Shown here: positions 11,201-21,633 of the stretch, one piece after another
How positions within the stretch are numbered: position 1 is the first letter of the stretch
Layout of the letters: every line of letters begins with the position of its first letter
From: Nitzschia sp. pyKryTriq1
Taxonomy: Eukaryota > Bacillariophyta > Bacillariophyceae > Bacillariales > Bacillariaceae
DNA: 64,000 nt
Direction: 5' to 3'
Assembly: GCA_956465555.1 (NCBI GenBank)
Contig: OY101117.1
Coordinates: forward strand, 2,294,001-2,358,000
The notes under the pieces: model-generated
Database searches by the model: none
What the model saw: the letters and a program-made list of their open reading frames with translations, nothing else
Told to the model about the DNA's origin: nothing
Program-made: the position numbers and the translations under genes

Positions 11201-13696
11201 ATGATGGCTCAAAATAAAAATGTTATCCAACCGCGACAGAACGGCTCCTCGCCATCCATTCCAAAAATGGGTCCAGAACCGACGCTGTTGAGCCGAAAAG
11301 AATTTGATGCCTTGTACGAAACCTTAGAGGCGGTACTACTGGCTCTTAAAAAGCTGGACGTGGATGCCATTGTCACAGGGGGTTCGTTACTGGGAGCAAT
11401 TCGGCAGCATTCCATTCTATTTTGCGACGATGACATCGACTTGACAATCATTGATTATCACAACGGTGACTCAGTTTATGATGATATTGTTCGACCGAAG
11501 CTTCAAGAGCTCCTTGGAGACAACTATATGTATCAGGTCCGACCTTGGGAGGGGGGCGACCGAGTACGACCGAAGAGAATGTCTAATGTCTTTCTTGACC
11601 TTTTTGTTCTACGAAAATTTGATAATCTCGATGAATTGAGGCAGCTGATCGGGTTCAAGAAGAATGGACAGCCACAAAGTGAAGCCTATATCCAAGGGAT
11701 ACTCGAAAAACTGACAAGCAGTGCTGGGGAGTCTACTACTAGTCCACTTTGCCCTTTTTGGCACTTTTCGACACGCAAGGCGGTCGAAATGTGGACAAAG
11801 GAAGTCTATCGAGAGAACGAACTGTTTCCGCTCGATCGCACCCTCAAAATGGGACCTGTTACAGGTGTTTGTGGTCCGAGAATGCCCATGAGATGTTTGA
11901 AACGAGCATTCGGGGATGACTGTTTTCATGTATATTTTCCTAGTTTCAGTCACCACTCAGGATCCAAGTCCACCGAGCACCACCAGGAAGATATCCCAGC
12001 TTCCAACAAATCCGAGCTACCTCCCTTGATTTCGGCCGGTGGTACCTGGGAGAGTGGAGTCAAAACTCCACTCGAGGATGAGCACTACGTCCCGATTCAA
12101 CCTGTTTCTAGGGCAGCAAGACGGCCAACACTGCACAACAAGGAGCAGTTGCTGCAGTACCTCGAGCGGCAGTCACTCCTGGAGGAACAATGGTCTGGGC
12201 AAGCAGAGGAAGAAGTTGCGCCGGAAGGACCCGATTGTACACGACCACAGCGAACCGTGTACATGGATGGTGTCTTTGACCTTTTTCATATTGGCCACCT
12301 TGAAGCAATCCGCCAATGCAGCAGGATGGGGCGAAGAGTAGTCATCGGCGTCACTGGAGATTTAGATGCAGCGGGCTACAAACGTCAACCCATCGTTCCG
12401 GAGGAGGAGCGATGCGCAATTGTAAAGTCTCTCAAGGAGGTCGATCAAGTGGTGTGTCCCTGTCCATTGGTGGTAACAGAAGAGTTCATGAACAAGCTCG
12501 GTATTGACTTGGTGGTGCATGGGTTCGCCAACGACGCCGATGCCGACCGCCAACGGGAATTCTTTGACTTCCCGATGCAGACGGGCAGATTTCAAAGGAT
12601 ATCATACTATCATGGCATGAGCACAACGGATCGAATCAAGAATATTCAGTCCCTTCTCGATGAAGATGAGGCGAACACCCTCACGGATGACGAAGAGGAG
12701 ATGCCCAACAAGCCCCAGTGGTTCGGGACCGCACTATCGAACGCTGTGGACTCGTCGCAGTTCATTCCTTATGATCCTTTCCCATTGAACCTAAGAGGGA
12801 CTATTGAGCCTCATATTTCGAAAGCGCGGCAACGACGAAAGGAGGCACTGCGTGCAATACGTGAGGCGACAGGGAATTCGGCGTATGACACCGCTCTCGC
12901 TGATTTTATGCCAAACCTGGCGAAAGAAGCGGAACTCCACTTCGACACATCGTCGCATCCATTGCGCGAATCATTGCTACATGCCTTGTGTCTACAGAGT
13001 GATTTTGATTTATCTTCCATGCATGAGGAGGAGGGGCAAAAAGATAATCTTCTTCAGTTGCTGACGACTCGGCACGGGTCTTTCCAAGAGACTTTTGATC
13101 AATTTGTTCGAAGTGTTTGTGCGCCGCACATGGCCAGACTTTTCCCGTGTGACGAGATATACTATCAAGCGTTTCCTTGCCTGAGAATTGTACAACCTGG
13201 AGAGTTTTCCATCGGGCCCCATTCTGACGTCGCCTATGGCCACCATCCTTGTTCGGTCAACTTTTATGTACCACTCACGCAGATTGGAGGTGCGGCATCA
13301 CTGTTTCTCGAGAGTCGTCCCGGAGCGGAAGATTGGCACCCAATTGAAGGCTCTTATGGATATGTGAAACAGTTTGCAGGGGCGCAATGCCTACATTGGA
13401 CGACCGACAACAAGATGGACTACACTCGCGTATCACTAGACTTTCGACTTATCCCGGGCCCACTGTTCAATGGGCTGAAATGTGGAAGCTCAGTCCCCGG
13501 GGGGCAAAAGGATGTATATAGAGAAAGCGAAGGCTACTACAGCAGATGCCGAAAGGAATGCAAAGAAAAGAACACAACAAAATGGACCGGAGAAGGCCCG
13601 CTATTGATTCCAGACGCCAGAGTTGGATTTCCCTGGACTGTAAAGGACTGGGATAAGTTTCGGAGAAAGCAACAGCGAAGGAACGATACAAAATAG
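11201..13696 (+). CDS. LicD-like / cytidylyltransferase / 2OG-oxygenase-like fusion enzyme
   Basis: A single-exon frame of 831 residues with three catalytic-looking modules. Residues about 30-250 are LicD/fukutin-like, with GGSLLGA (60-66) and the metal-binding DDDID (76-80). Residues about 350-485 are a CTP:phosphocholine/phosphoethanolamine-type cytidylyltransferase, with FHIGH (362-366), an R-x3-V-type helix and MSTTDRIK (473-480). Residues about 565-755 resemble StrG-like 2-oxoglutarate/Fe(II) oxygenases, with His674-Ser-Asp676, distal His732 and Arg743. LicD enzymes move phosphocholine from CDP-choline to glycans and cytidylyltransferases make CDP-alcohols, so the first two modules could couple donor synthesis to transfer; the third would hydroxylate an unknown substrate. 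That pathway is inference. No signal peptide is visible. ATG 11201 is the first in-frame start. Confidence 0.88.
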   Translation: MMAQNKNVIQPRQNGSSPSIPKMGPEPTLLSRKEFDALYETLEAVLLALKKLDVDAIVTGGSLLGAIRQHSILFCDDDIDLTIIDYHNGDSVYDDIVRPKLQELLGDNYMYQVRPWEGGDRVRPKRMSNVFLDLFVLRKFDNLDELRQLIGFKKNGQPQSEAYIQGILEKLTSSAGESTTSPLCPFWHFSTRKAVEMWTKEVYRENELFPLDRTLKMGPVTGVCGPRMPMRCLKRAFGDDCFHVYFPSFSHHSGSKSTEHHQEDIPASNKSELPPLISAGGTWESGVKTPLEDEHYVPIQPVSRAARRPTLHNKEQLLQYLERQSLLEEQWSGQAEEEVAPEGPDCTRPQRTVYMDGVFDLFHIGHLEAIRQCSRMGRRVVIGVTGDLDAAGYKRQPIVPEEERCAIVKSLKEVDQVVCPCPLVVTEEFMNKLGIDLVVHGFANDADADRQREFFDFPMQTGRFQRISYYHGMSTTDRIKNIQSLLDEDEANTLTDDEEEMPNKPQWFGTALSNAVDSSQFIPYDPFPLNLRGTIEPHISKARQRRKEALRAIREATGNSAYDTALADFMPNLAKEAELHFDTSSHPLRESLLHALCLQSDFDLSSMHEEEGQKDNLLQLLTTRHGSFQETFDQFVRSVCAPHMARLFPCDEIYYQAFPCLRIVQPGEFSIGPHSDVAYGHHPCSVNFYVPLTQIGGAASLFLESRPGAEDWHPIEGSYGYVKQFAGAQCLHWTTDNKMDYTRVSLDFRLIPGPLFNGLKCGSSVPGGQKDVYRESEGYYSRCRKECKEKNTTKWTGEGPLLIPDARVGFPWTVKDWDKFRRKQQRRNDTK

Positions 13697-13909
13697 TTCC
13701 AGTATTGGTTTTATCGACTTGGATTTATATTTCGTAGTGCATTTCTCCTGCAAATTTGACACTTTTGCAATTGATGTGGAGCGTTGCAGTCATTGTATCA
13801 ACATGAGAAGGAGAGTATTGAAGATTGATCACCATATGGTTATGGCCAATCCTGTGTTAGCAAAGGACTTTTGTCCAGAGCAAGGGAGATACATTAATTT
13901 TATTTGTCA

Positions 13910-14401
13910 TTACAGATCGCCGGATCGTCGAGCTCGGTTCAAGTCCCCCAGATCGATTTGTTCTGCCGTTGGAGACGATCCAACTGAATATTTGCTAAGA
14001 TCTTCCTGTCCGATAGGAATTTGCGAGAAGAGAACGACTACCAAGGCAAACCCGACTGCGATTAACACATTCATAATTCCACCGCCAGAAGATTCGCTGT
14101 CGGCGTTTGCTTCTTGCTCTTTCCACTGTTCGGTCAAATACATTCCGATAGGAGTACCCTCCAATTCTCCAGCATCATCTGTGGCGGTAGGAGCACTAAC
14201 AGGTACTTCCACTGTCTCCTTTTCTTTTTTCAGTCTTTTCAACTGCTCTTCAAGCTTTGCAATTTCTTCCTCCTTGCTCCCGAACAAGCGCGACGAGGTA
14301 CGAGGTAATATTCGAGTTGGCTGCTGCCGAGCGATACTCTGAAAAGCGTCTGCCGAGGAAAAGATCGCAGCAAAGATTGCCACGGTAATAATAGAACGCA
14401 T
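13910..14401 (-). CDS. Small plastid-targeted single-TM protein, unknown
   Basis: A 163-residue intronless frame. The N-terminus MRSIITVAIFAAIFSSADAF is a signal peptide with Phe right after the predicted cleavage site, followed by a Ser/Arg-rich transit-like stretch: the diatom plastid bipartite pattern. Next come a short Glu/Lys coiled coil (KEEEIAKLEEQLKRLKKEKE), a spacer, one membrane helix (IMNVLIAVGFALVVVLF) and a tail with SQIPIGQEDLSKYS. This suggests a thylakoid or envelope protein with its coiled coil on one side. I recognise no named family. The stop falls close to the 3' end of the fusion gene on the other strand. Confidence 0.75.
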   Translation of the reverse strand: MRSIITVAIFAAIFSSADAFQSIARQQPTRILPRTSSRLFGSKEEEIAKLEEQLKRLKKEKETVEVPVSAPTATDDAGELEGTPIGMYLTEQWKEQEANADSESSGGGIMNVLIAVGFALVVVLFSQIPIGQEDLSKYSVGSSPTAEQIDLGDLNRARRSGDL

Positions 14402-14825
14402 CGTGCTCTGGTATAGTCAAGATAAAAATCTTCCGCTGTTTCTAAAAGGTTTCTGGTGGAATAGCACAGATGAAAGACGAAGGAGGGGTCGCTGCGAGAG
14501 TGTCGTCTGTTACCGGTGTGTACTGCTACTATAAAGCGATCGCCATCACACAGCCAAAATCAAAGAGGCGGAAACGTCAGCGACGAAAGTTAAGGTTCGG
14601 ATTAATCAACCCGTCTCATCGGCGGGTCTGCCAGCTGCCAGCATCTACCGGTACCCCTCTCTATTTAGAGAGGGATCCCATAGAGTAGTATACAATTGAG
14701 TAGTCTCTAGATTGCATACTATCCCACTAAAGAGCGTATGAGATGATTCATTCCGAGGAGTTACAAGAGATTTCGAACTATAACAGCGGGATGAAATGCA
14801 ACGAACTATCATGATAAAAAATGGT
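14402..14825. other. Intergenic, promoter of the small TM protein
   Basis: About 420 bp between two minus-strand genes. It holds TACCGGT words near 14510 and 14647 and an inverted CTCTCTATTTAGAGAG-like palindrome at about 14656-14671, which could form a small hairpin. Nothing else is evident. Confidence 0.5.
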
Positions 14826-15638
14826 CTATTTTCCAGTCCAGAGCTTTCCGGCATCAGTCTCACCCGATCGCAACTTCTTCCAGGCTTCGTGGGTCTCTTC
14901 AATGACTTCCTTGGCAGTAGCGACATCCAAGAACTTCTCGTCAAATCCAAATGAGTTGATCGGCTTGTCATCGGGGGTCTTGTACCAACGGAACCACTCT
15001 CGGATTCCGGCGGTGACGGCATCGGGAACGTCACCGATGTCGTTGTATTCAGCAGCCAGCGGATCGTCAGTGGCAATAGCCAAGACCTTCCAGTCGAGCT
15101 CACCATCATCGATCATAGCCAAAACACCAAGGGGCTTGACTTCCTTGACGGATCCCATCGCAAGCGAAGCACTGCCGATCTCGACAACATCGATCGGATC
15201 GTCATCACCGAAGCACTTGAGCTCTGGGTGCTCCACGTTGGGGTCTTCCCAGGTTTGCGGAAGGCATCCATAGTTCCAGAAGATGGGACCGTGGTAGTCA
15301 CGAAGCTTTCCCTTCTTAATATCTTGAGCGATGGGGTTGCCCTCCTCCTTGGTGGCGACCTCCATCTTGGCCTTGGTCATCTTTGGGATTTCAACTACCA
15401 TGTTGTACGAGTCCCCAGATCCCTTGAGGGGAATGTCATGCCACGGGGAAAGAACGCCATCGTCACCCTTGAATTTCAGGCGGAAAGACTCTGTCTTCTC
15501 TTCACCAACGACTTCGGTGCTAACACTGAAGAGGGCAGACGTCAAAGTGGAGAAGGCCGGTCGGGCCAAGGCAGCGGGTGCCCAGGCAGATGCTGGCACC
15601 ACGAAGGCGAGGAGAGAAACGGATGCGGAGAACTTCAT
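14826..15638 (-). CDS. Soluble inorganic pyrophosphatase, plastid-type precursor
   Basis: Family I pyrophosphatase: hydrolyses PPi to phosphate with Mg2+. The precursor is 270 residues. An in-frame ATG further upstream (15806) exists, but the start at 15638 gives MKFSASVSLLAFVVPASAWA, a clean signal peptide followed by a Pro/Ala/Ser-rich transit segment, so I choose it. The signature is DDDPIDVVEIG. Other conserved blocks are MVVEIPK, the Tyr-rich region LRDYHGPIFWNYGCLPQTW, PLGVLAMIDDGELDWK and INSFGF. The C-terminal helix EVIEETHEAWKKL matches the family end. It probably drives PPi-producing biosynthesis in the plastid stroma. Confidence 0.95.
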   Translation of the reverse strand: MKFSASVSLLAFVVPASAWAPAALARPAFSTLTSALFSVSTEVVGEEKTESFRLKFKGDDGVLSPWHDIPLKGSGDSYNMVVEIPKMTKAKMEVATKEEGNPIAQDIKKGKLRDYHGPIFWNYGCLPQTWEDPNVEHPELKCFGDDDPIDVVEIGSASLAMGSVKEVKPLGVLAMIDDGELDWKVLAIATDDPLAAEYNDIGDVPDAVTAGIREWFRWYKTPDDKPINSFGFDEKFLDVATAKEVIEETHEAWKKLRSGETDAGKLWTGK

Positions 15639-17146
15639 GGTCGGATCGACAAATAATGATACACCAATACTACGTGCTGCTAACGAAGAATGGAGGGAGA
15701 CATGGCGTCGCAGAAGATTCGTTGCGGCTCGCATCGGCGGATGATGCGACAGAGCGGCCGCCTGACGAGGACCAAACGTTGGTGTTTCGTGTTGCTTCTT
15801 GCGCAAGGCCTTGCTTTCTTCTGTTGGTTGTCTCTCTTGCTTTTCACAACAGCAGACACTACTACTTACTCGTACTGTACCGGTACCGGTAGTGCGTACT
15901 CGGCAGCAAGGAACACGTGGATGCTAATGGACCTGCTTTGATCTTAGATCTTCGGTCGGTTCATTATTATTCGTTCGATCCAAAGGCGTGATGACGCACC
16001 GAGCGCGGAGAGATGCACAGCTAGCAGATAATGAGCATGTGCGGTGATTATCTCTCCTCCGTCCCTCATAACCACACAGTTTTCGTGGCGGGAAACTGTC
16101 TGTGTGACCGTATGTTTTGGTGTGCTCTTGCCGACCAAACCCCCTACAGTATCTTCTGGCTGTGTGTGACCACTATGACCCAAAAACTGAATTCTGCTTC
16201 GCAGATGGCGCAGGCGCCAACAAACCCTCAACTCTTCGGACACTGTAGACCGATGTTATAGTAGTGTTGGTGAAATAATTCGTTGGCCTATGCCCCTGAT
16301 CGATTTCGATCTGCGTAGCAAGATCGTCCTCTCTCGGGGATACCCTTGGGTACATCTCCTTGCCTCGTCCTTGTCAAGGTGTGAAGGGATGGCGGGCGGG
16401 TTTTTAAAGCTAATTAATCTAGAAATCCGAAGTTGGGTGTTGCGATTGTCGAGTTGTTTCTCCGATTTCGCCTTCGCCCATGATCCGTCCTTTTGGATCC
16501 GCTCCTGGAGGAAACCCCCCCACTTTGGGTTACTAGGTTGCGCCATTGAATGGTTTGAAAGTGGTTTTTAAAGCTAATTAATCTAGAAATCCGAAGTTGG
16601 GAGTTGCGATACCGAAGTTGACTCGATGATCTTATGAGATCCATCGGTCGTCTCTCTTGGTATCGGTTTCAGGTTTGGGTGTTCGTTCGACTTCTTGTCT
16701 GTCCTTCGTTCGTTGGGGGTAGCCATGCGGATCCGGAATGAGAGTGACGTCATCAAAAAGCGAAACAAGAGAAAAAATAGAATAAGCAATGCAAGCCAAG
16801 CAGAACGCGAAAGCAAGCGCATGGGCAGACAAAAAGCTACCACATCATCATCAATCATCACCATCATCGCAACATTCACTATTGATGTTTATTTCTCACC
16901 AACGCTCTGTCGCATTGCGTCCTACCGGTACTCCTGCCCTACAACAACCGTCTCATTCGACCTTGCTTGCTCTCTCTTCTAGACAGTCCAACCGAAGAGA
17001 CCGAATCAATCAATCCGACGCATTATTGAACATCCATCGATAATTTCGGCAAAACCTGCGCGAATACTACAGTACTAAAAAGAAATTGCATTCCGATTCT
17101 TCCTCTGACAATATAATAACAACCAGACAACCAGACAACGAGAAAC
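15639..17146. other. Intergenic, 1.5 kb, with a dispersed repeat
   Basis: Divergent promoter region between the pyrophosphatase and DUF1995 genes. It contains CCGGTACCGGTAG near 15880, a dispersed repeat at about 16190-16745 (listed separately) and a pyrimidine-rich leader before 17147. No coding exon is supported. Confidence 0.5.
16190..16745 (+). repeat. Dispersed repeat copy 1, internally duplicated
   Basis: A segment recurring in the same orientation at about 53440-53735. Shared blocks are GATGGCGCAGGCGCCAACAA near 16203, a GATCC-rich block near 16480-16500, a stretch ending AAGCTAATTAATCTAGAAAT, and the GATCTTATGAGATCCATCGG block near 16629. In this copy the AAGCTAATTAATCTAGAAAT block occurs twice, near 16407 and 16571, so the copy is longer than its partner. 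It lacks terminal inverted repeats and coding capacity; a SINE-like or other non-autonomous repeat is possible. Confidence 0.65.
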
Positions 17147-18281
17147 ATGAAATTCTTCCAATTGACGACGAGTCTTTTCCTTCTTGCCGTGGAAACATCC
17201 ACGATTGCGGGATTTTCCACAATGCAAACACCCAAAAACAAGATGGCGTTTTCATCCACTGCTCCAAGTAGTACCTGCCTGTTCACGAGCGCCGCAGGCG
17301 ACACGGTCAACGAGACTAGCCAAAAGACTACTACTGCGTCAGCTACGGAGCAACTTCGCATTCCCCTTTCATTTGATGAAATGGTGAACCAGGTGTCGAG
17401 TGCCATGGAAGATGCCTACGGGCAAGGAGTTACCCGCCAGATTGTTCGTGTCTTGCTTCCACGCAGTGCCAACAATGACCAGCTCCTTCAATATTACGAA
17501 GACGATGCGCAAGATACCCTCTCTGAGACTGTTTTGGCACCCACCGATGAAACATGGCAAGGTGGGATTATGCAACTCTATCGTGCAGCATCATTTACTT
17601 GTCAGGCTGTGCTTCGGTAAGTACTTATAGTACAGGCGCATCCGGATGGAGAACATCATTGGACTATCAACTCGAGTACGTTCTAACAAAAGCACAACCC
17701 CTTGCAGTCGATACTCGAGAAACGCTGGTGGTGGCGTCGTTCCTCGATTGCAAGAAGATCGATCAGTCGATGAATCAGGAGTCGATGGTATTGGTGTTTG
17801 GATTACCCAGGGCGCTTCCCCCGAGGATGACGTTAGCTGCTTCGTTCAACCGAGCCAAGAAACAGTAGATGTCATTGACAGCATTTCTAGTCAAGCGGGC
17901 AAGCGACTTGTGGCGCTTTTGAATCCTCAGTGGAGAATCGCAGACGATGCATTGGACTCGGCGTCGCGAAGCGACGGCGTTTTGGGAAGTATTGCGTCAT
18001 TTTTGGGCGGAAAAGGTGGATCGCTTCGTCGGTTGGACGCCATGGGATTTGAAAGCACCTTCACACTGGAGGGTTACGTGTGCCGAGGCGGCAATATTCG
18101 CTTGATCAAACGATTTGATTCTGATTGGGCTGTCTTTGCCGAGAATGATGCTGCCACCGACTATATCCTTGTTGGGTCTTCAGCGTCCCGGCCAACCTAT
18201 CAAGAAGTGGACGCAATGCTTGCGAACAAAGGAATCAGTCTCAAGTATGCCCGGGATATTGGGCTAGCACCAAAGCTGTAG
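17147..18281 (+). CDS. DUF1995-family plastid protein
   Basis: Two exons, 17147-17616 and 17708-18281, with a 91-bp intron, give 347 residues. Splicing joins VLR to RYSRNAGG in frame (CG|T). The N-terminus MKFFQLTTSLFLLAVETSTI is a signal peptide, with IAGF as the plastid Phe motif. The mature part begins with IPLSFDEMVNQVSSAMEDAY, GVTRQIVRVLLPR and then SVDESGVDGIGVWI. It closes with ALLNPQWR and GFESTFTLEGYVCRGGNIRL, all typical of DUF1995 (the family of the LPA3-like photosystem biogenesis protein). A role in photosystem assembly or a nucleotide-binding function is inference from plant members. Confidence 0.82.
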
Positions 18282-18840
18282 ATTTCCATTGTTTTCTGAG
18301 TTAACCTTTTCGGCAATAACTTTTATTCAGTAGTTATTGAGTAATTATTGCGGAGAAAGCCAATTGAAAATTAAACTAAGCTACAAACATCCTGTACTTG
18401 CACGTCGGATTTCAACGAACAGCCTCACTGCTGGAACACCTTTCTAGCTAGTACCGGTACGAAGAGAGGTCACAAAGCGTCGTGCAGGGATGGAAACGAA
18501 ACTAGACACAGCCCGGCCCCCTGCATGTCAGAAATTGTTCACACCAATAGACATAAACTTATAGCCTTTAAAAGTTGGGGCGGGAACACCCCGATAATGA
18601 TACAAACATCACATCAATCGTTGCAGCAAGCTCCGGACAGGATGAACAGCCATACGGTACGGGCTGATATGAACCCCGTTGAATAACAGAGGGCAGCCGC
18701 AAGGTTAGTCCCAATGCGGTCAAACGGACGGCATGAAAGTTCGAAAATGTGTGGGCAGGTAACCACTGAGAGTGCTTGGTGAGATAGGTCTTACAGTACT
18801 GGAGTTGCAGTTGCGACCCAAGCACAGATGGTTCCAAGCG
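18282..18840. other. Intergenic between convergent 3' ends
   Basis: About 560 bp with an AT-rich stretch at 18305-18375 (TTATTGAGTAATTATTG) just past the DUF1995 stop and a GTACCGGTACG palindrome near 18452. No gene is seen. Confidence 0.5.
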
Positions 18841-20557
18841 CTATAGTTCGACAGTGTCGTCTGCCACGTAAAAACGTGAAGATTCAGAAGGCAGTTGTGG
18901 TCTCGCCGGGCTTCCGGTGGGGATAAATTGAATGCCTTGTTGACGTCGTTGTTCGCACACTTCGCAAGTGGCAGAGCTGCATTTATGGACATCCCCTCGA
19001 TCGTGCATGTCCATATCTTCGCCCGACTTATCCCGAGCAGTATATCCAGTCCACCCTGAAAATATCGAGTCTGCCTCACCAACGACGTGGACATTCCTCG
19101 CCTCGTAACCGTCATCCCGCGAAGGACTACTTGCGGTAGTCTCGAACTCGCGAATAAAGGTATCTGCACCATCGTCTTCTTCGAGTTTCAAGTGAGATAC
19201 TTCCTCGTCTCCATGATTTCTTCGTGCCAGAAGAACAACGAGCAGAATGAAAGCCAAACCACCAGCAGTTGCTCCAATCACGGTAGCAACATTCACAGTA
19301 TCCTTCGCAGCAGCAGGGGCGCTGATGACACTGTCGAAATCATCGTCATCACTGACTGTAACTTTAATAATTTGCATATTACTACCCCGGTCTGCCGAAG
19401 CCGCCCACTGGAGAAGAAGGCTCTGGAATATAACAAACGCCTCAGTGATGCGTTTCATCACAATATCATCGTCGATTGTGTTTGGGTAGATTTGAAAAGT
19501 ACCCAAGTATGATTCTTCACACGGATTACCACTGCAGGCTCCCGCTAGAAAAGAGGTGAGATATCATTCATCCAGGCAAAGCAAATGTAGACAATAAAAA
19601 CTTACGATGATTCACTAAACTGAACTCAAGCCCCACAAATTCAAACTTTGGCAAATCTTGAAGCCGACGCGTGCTTCCAAGAACTTCCTTGCCCACTTGG
19701 ACCGCCTGCTCCTCACAGCCAGCCACCCAAAGGGCAATCACAGAACGGAACCCCTCATATTGTTTTGCAGTGGGCAACGCGGCCAGACCGTTCAGAAACG
19801 CCAGGATACCACCTTCGGTAATCATACCCTTGTTGTACGATAGGTCGAGTTTCGCAAAAAACGATTTCGCAGTTGTAGTTAGCCCTCCCGTCATACTTTG
19901 TTTTTGAACGGCATCACAAGTACCTGTATTGAGACCAGGCTCTTTTACGTCGGCGGAACTACCCTTGCCCGGTGTGGGAAAGTTTGTTTGCGCGGGTCGT
20001 CCACCTGGTTCTTGACCTGATAGACTATTTGGTGCTCCAGAGGGAGATTCAGAGCATGGAGCGTACTTTTTGGAATTCTTGGTCTTCTTGGAAGCAGGCG
20101 AGGGAGCGAAAGTTTCCGAAGGTGCGGAGGAAGGTTCAGGAGTCTTCGTTGTCGGCGAGTTTGAAGGTGAACGAGAAGGTACAGGTGTTGCGGTGGACGG
20201 GGCATTCGATTTCTTCGAGGACTTGCTTGTTCCCGACCCCCCACAAGGATCCCAATCCCAATCCGTTGTTTTCCCCCTTCCATAATTTCCGCCATGTCTT
20301 GGTTTTGGTTTTGCACGCCAAGTTTGGTCTCGAGACTCCCACACGGCTTCCTTGTCTGTGTCTTCGTAAAAAACTTCTCCAGGAAACGGGTTTTCATCAG
20401 ATCGGTGTCCAAAGGAGTTCCCAACATTAGGTGATTCTCGAAATGCAAGACCTCGCTCATACCGGTATTCTTTGCCGTTGGTGTCCCCTCCATAACACGT
20501 CGCAGAAGGAACCAGGCATACTGCCACTCCGGTGATTGCTGTTCGCAAGTGTCGCAT
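18841..20557 (-). CDS. Type I membrane protein with Ser/Pro-rich ectodomain, diatom-type unknown
   Basis: Two exons, 20557-19606 and 19544-18841 (61-bp intron), give 551 residues; the splice reads NHPGACSGNPCEESYLGTF. It has a signal peptide (MRHLRTAITGVAVCLVPSA), a Ser/Thr/Pro mucin-like spacer around residues 110-190, a folded region with Cys, and one membrane helix (VATVIGATAGGLAFILLVVL). The cytosolic tail ends with HKCSSATCEVCEQRRQQG, a compact Cys motif that could bind metal or be lipidated. This layout suggests a cell-surface or vesicle protein, perhaps wall-associated. I recognise no named family; the Cys-tail type appears common in diatoms from memory, which should be checked by search. 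Confidence 0.75.
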
Positions 20558-21633
20558 TGCTCCAATGTTCCGACCTCTCTAGTAGTACAAGACTCAATCA
20601 AGATACGAACTACAATTATTTATCTTCCAACAAATGAAGAATCAGCCGAGCTTATATCCTTGCAAGCAATAAGTTTGGTAGATGAACGGATGCTTTCAGT
20701 CCTTTGTCGTCAACAACAACAACAACAACAAAGCAACTATGTGGAGGCGTGACAGCTTACGTATTGCTCTTTTGGCGCTGCTGGTGGGAGTAAGAAATAC
20801 TACGGCGCTATTCGTACGAGCTGCCTCTATCATGCACCTGAGTAACCAAATTTTGTGGGAAGGTGCGCCAGAGACTCGCCTCGATAGCCGAAAAATTAAT
20901 GGTTACAAGCTTTATCGATATATACAGATATGAATAGTACATTTTCAGTTGAGCCGTATATTTCCACATGGTATTTAGAGGAGGATGAATATTTCATTCC
21001 CTTTACCTCGAACGAACTCAAATTTCCCGCAATCCGGAGTTGGGTTAGTTTTAGTGCATCGGTCCCCTTTGGTACGATCGCAAGGCGGCCGGGGAATGGG
21101 CTGTCCGTTCAGTGAGCGTTGCATACAACTTTGCAACTTTGTCACGCACGAAAGTCCCGCACTACATACGGGTCTTGCGAGGTTGATAATGCTTGGTTCC
21201 CGCCAATAGGGGGCCGGGAATGTGTCCCGCCAGCAGATGAAGACAGGGGGGGAGGGGCCAGGGAGACGATCAGAACGAGGGGAAGACAAACGCGAGGGGG
21301 AACTACTAACGGTACAGTACCGTGCCGGTACAGTTCGTACTTTCTTAGTCAGCGTCCTGGTACAAATAATACTGTAGTCAGTCTACCTTGTACCTGATAG
21401 AAGTTTGGATGTGCTCTCTCTCTCTACTACTAGTAGACGAGAGAGTAGTTACGAGAGGGGCACGAGTAAGATAGAATCTTGACGTAGCTACTGGAGAGAA
21501 TAGAACCATATACATACGACATGGTACCTCCCGGTTTTGTTGTCAGATAATACAGTACGTAATAGACATAAAGTTACTATGGTGGTAATAAGTACTCCTG
21601 TATCCAGCAGAAAGCACTACTACCGGTACTATA
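20558..21633. other. Intergenic, 1.1 kb
   Basis: It contains a CAA trinucleotide run at about 20710-20730, GTACCGTGCCGGTAC-type words near 21310-21330, and a CTCTCTCTCTACTACTAGTAG low-complexity palindromic tract at about 21415-21450. A 65-codon frame from about 20739 starts with a signal-like segment but has no other support. Confidence 0.45.

Noticed and set aside
20739-20933. Short plus frame beginning MWRRDSLRIALLALLVGV, signal-peptide-like
   Set aside because: Only 65 codons, no splice donor leading to a plausible second exon, and no family resemblance.
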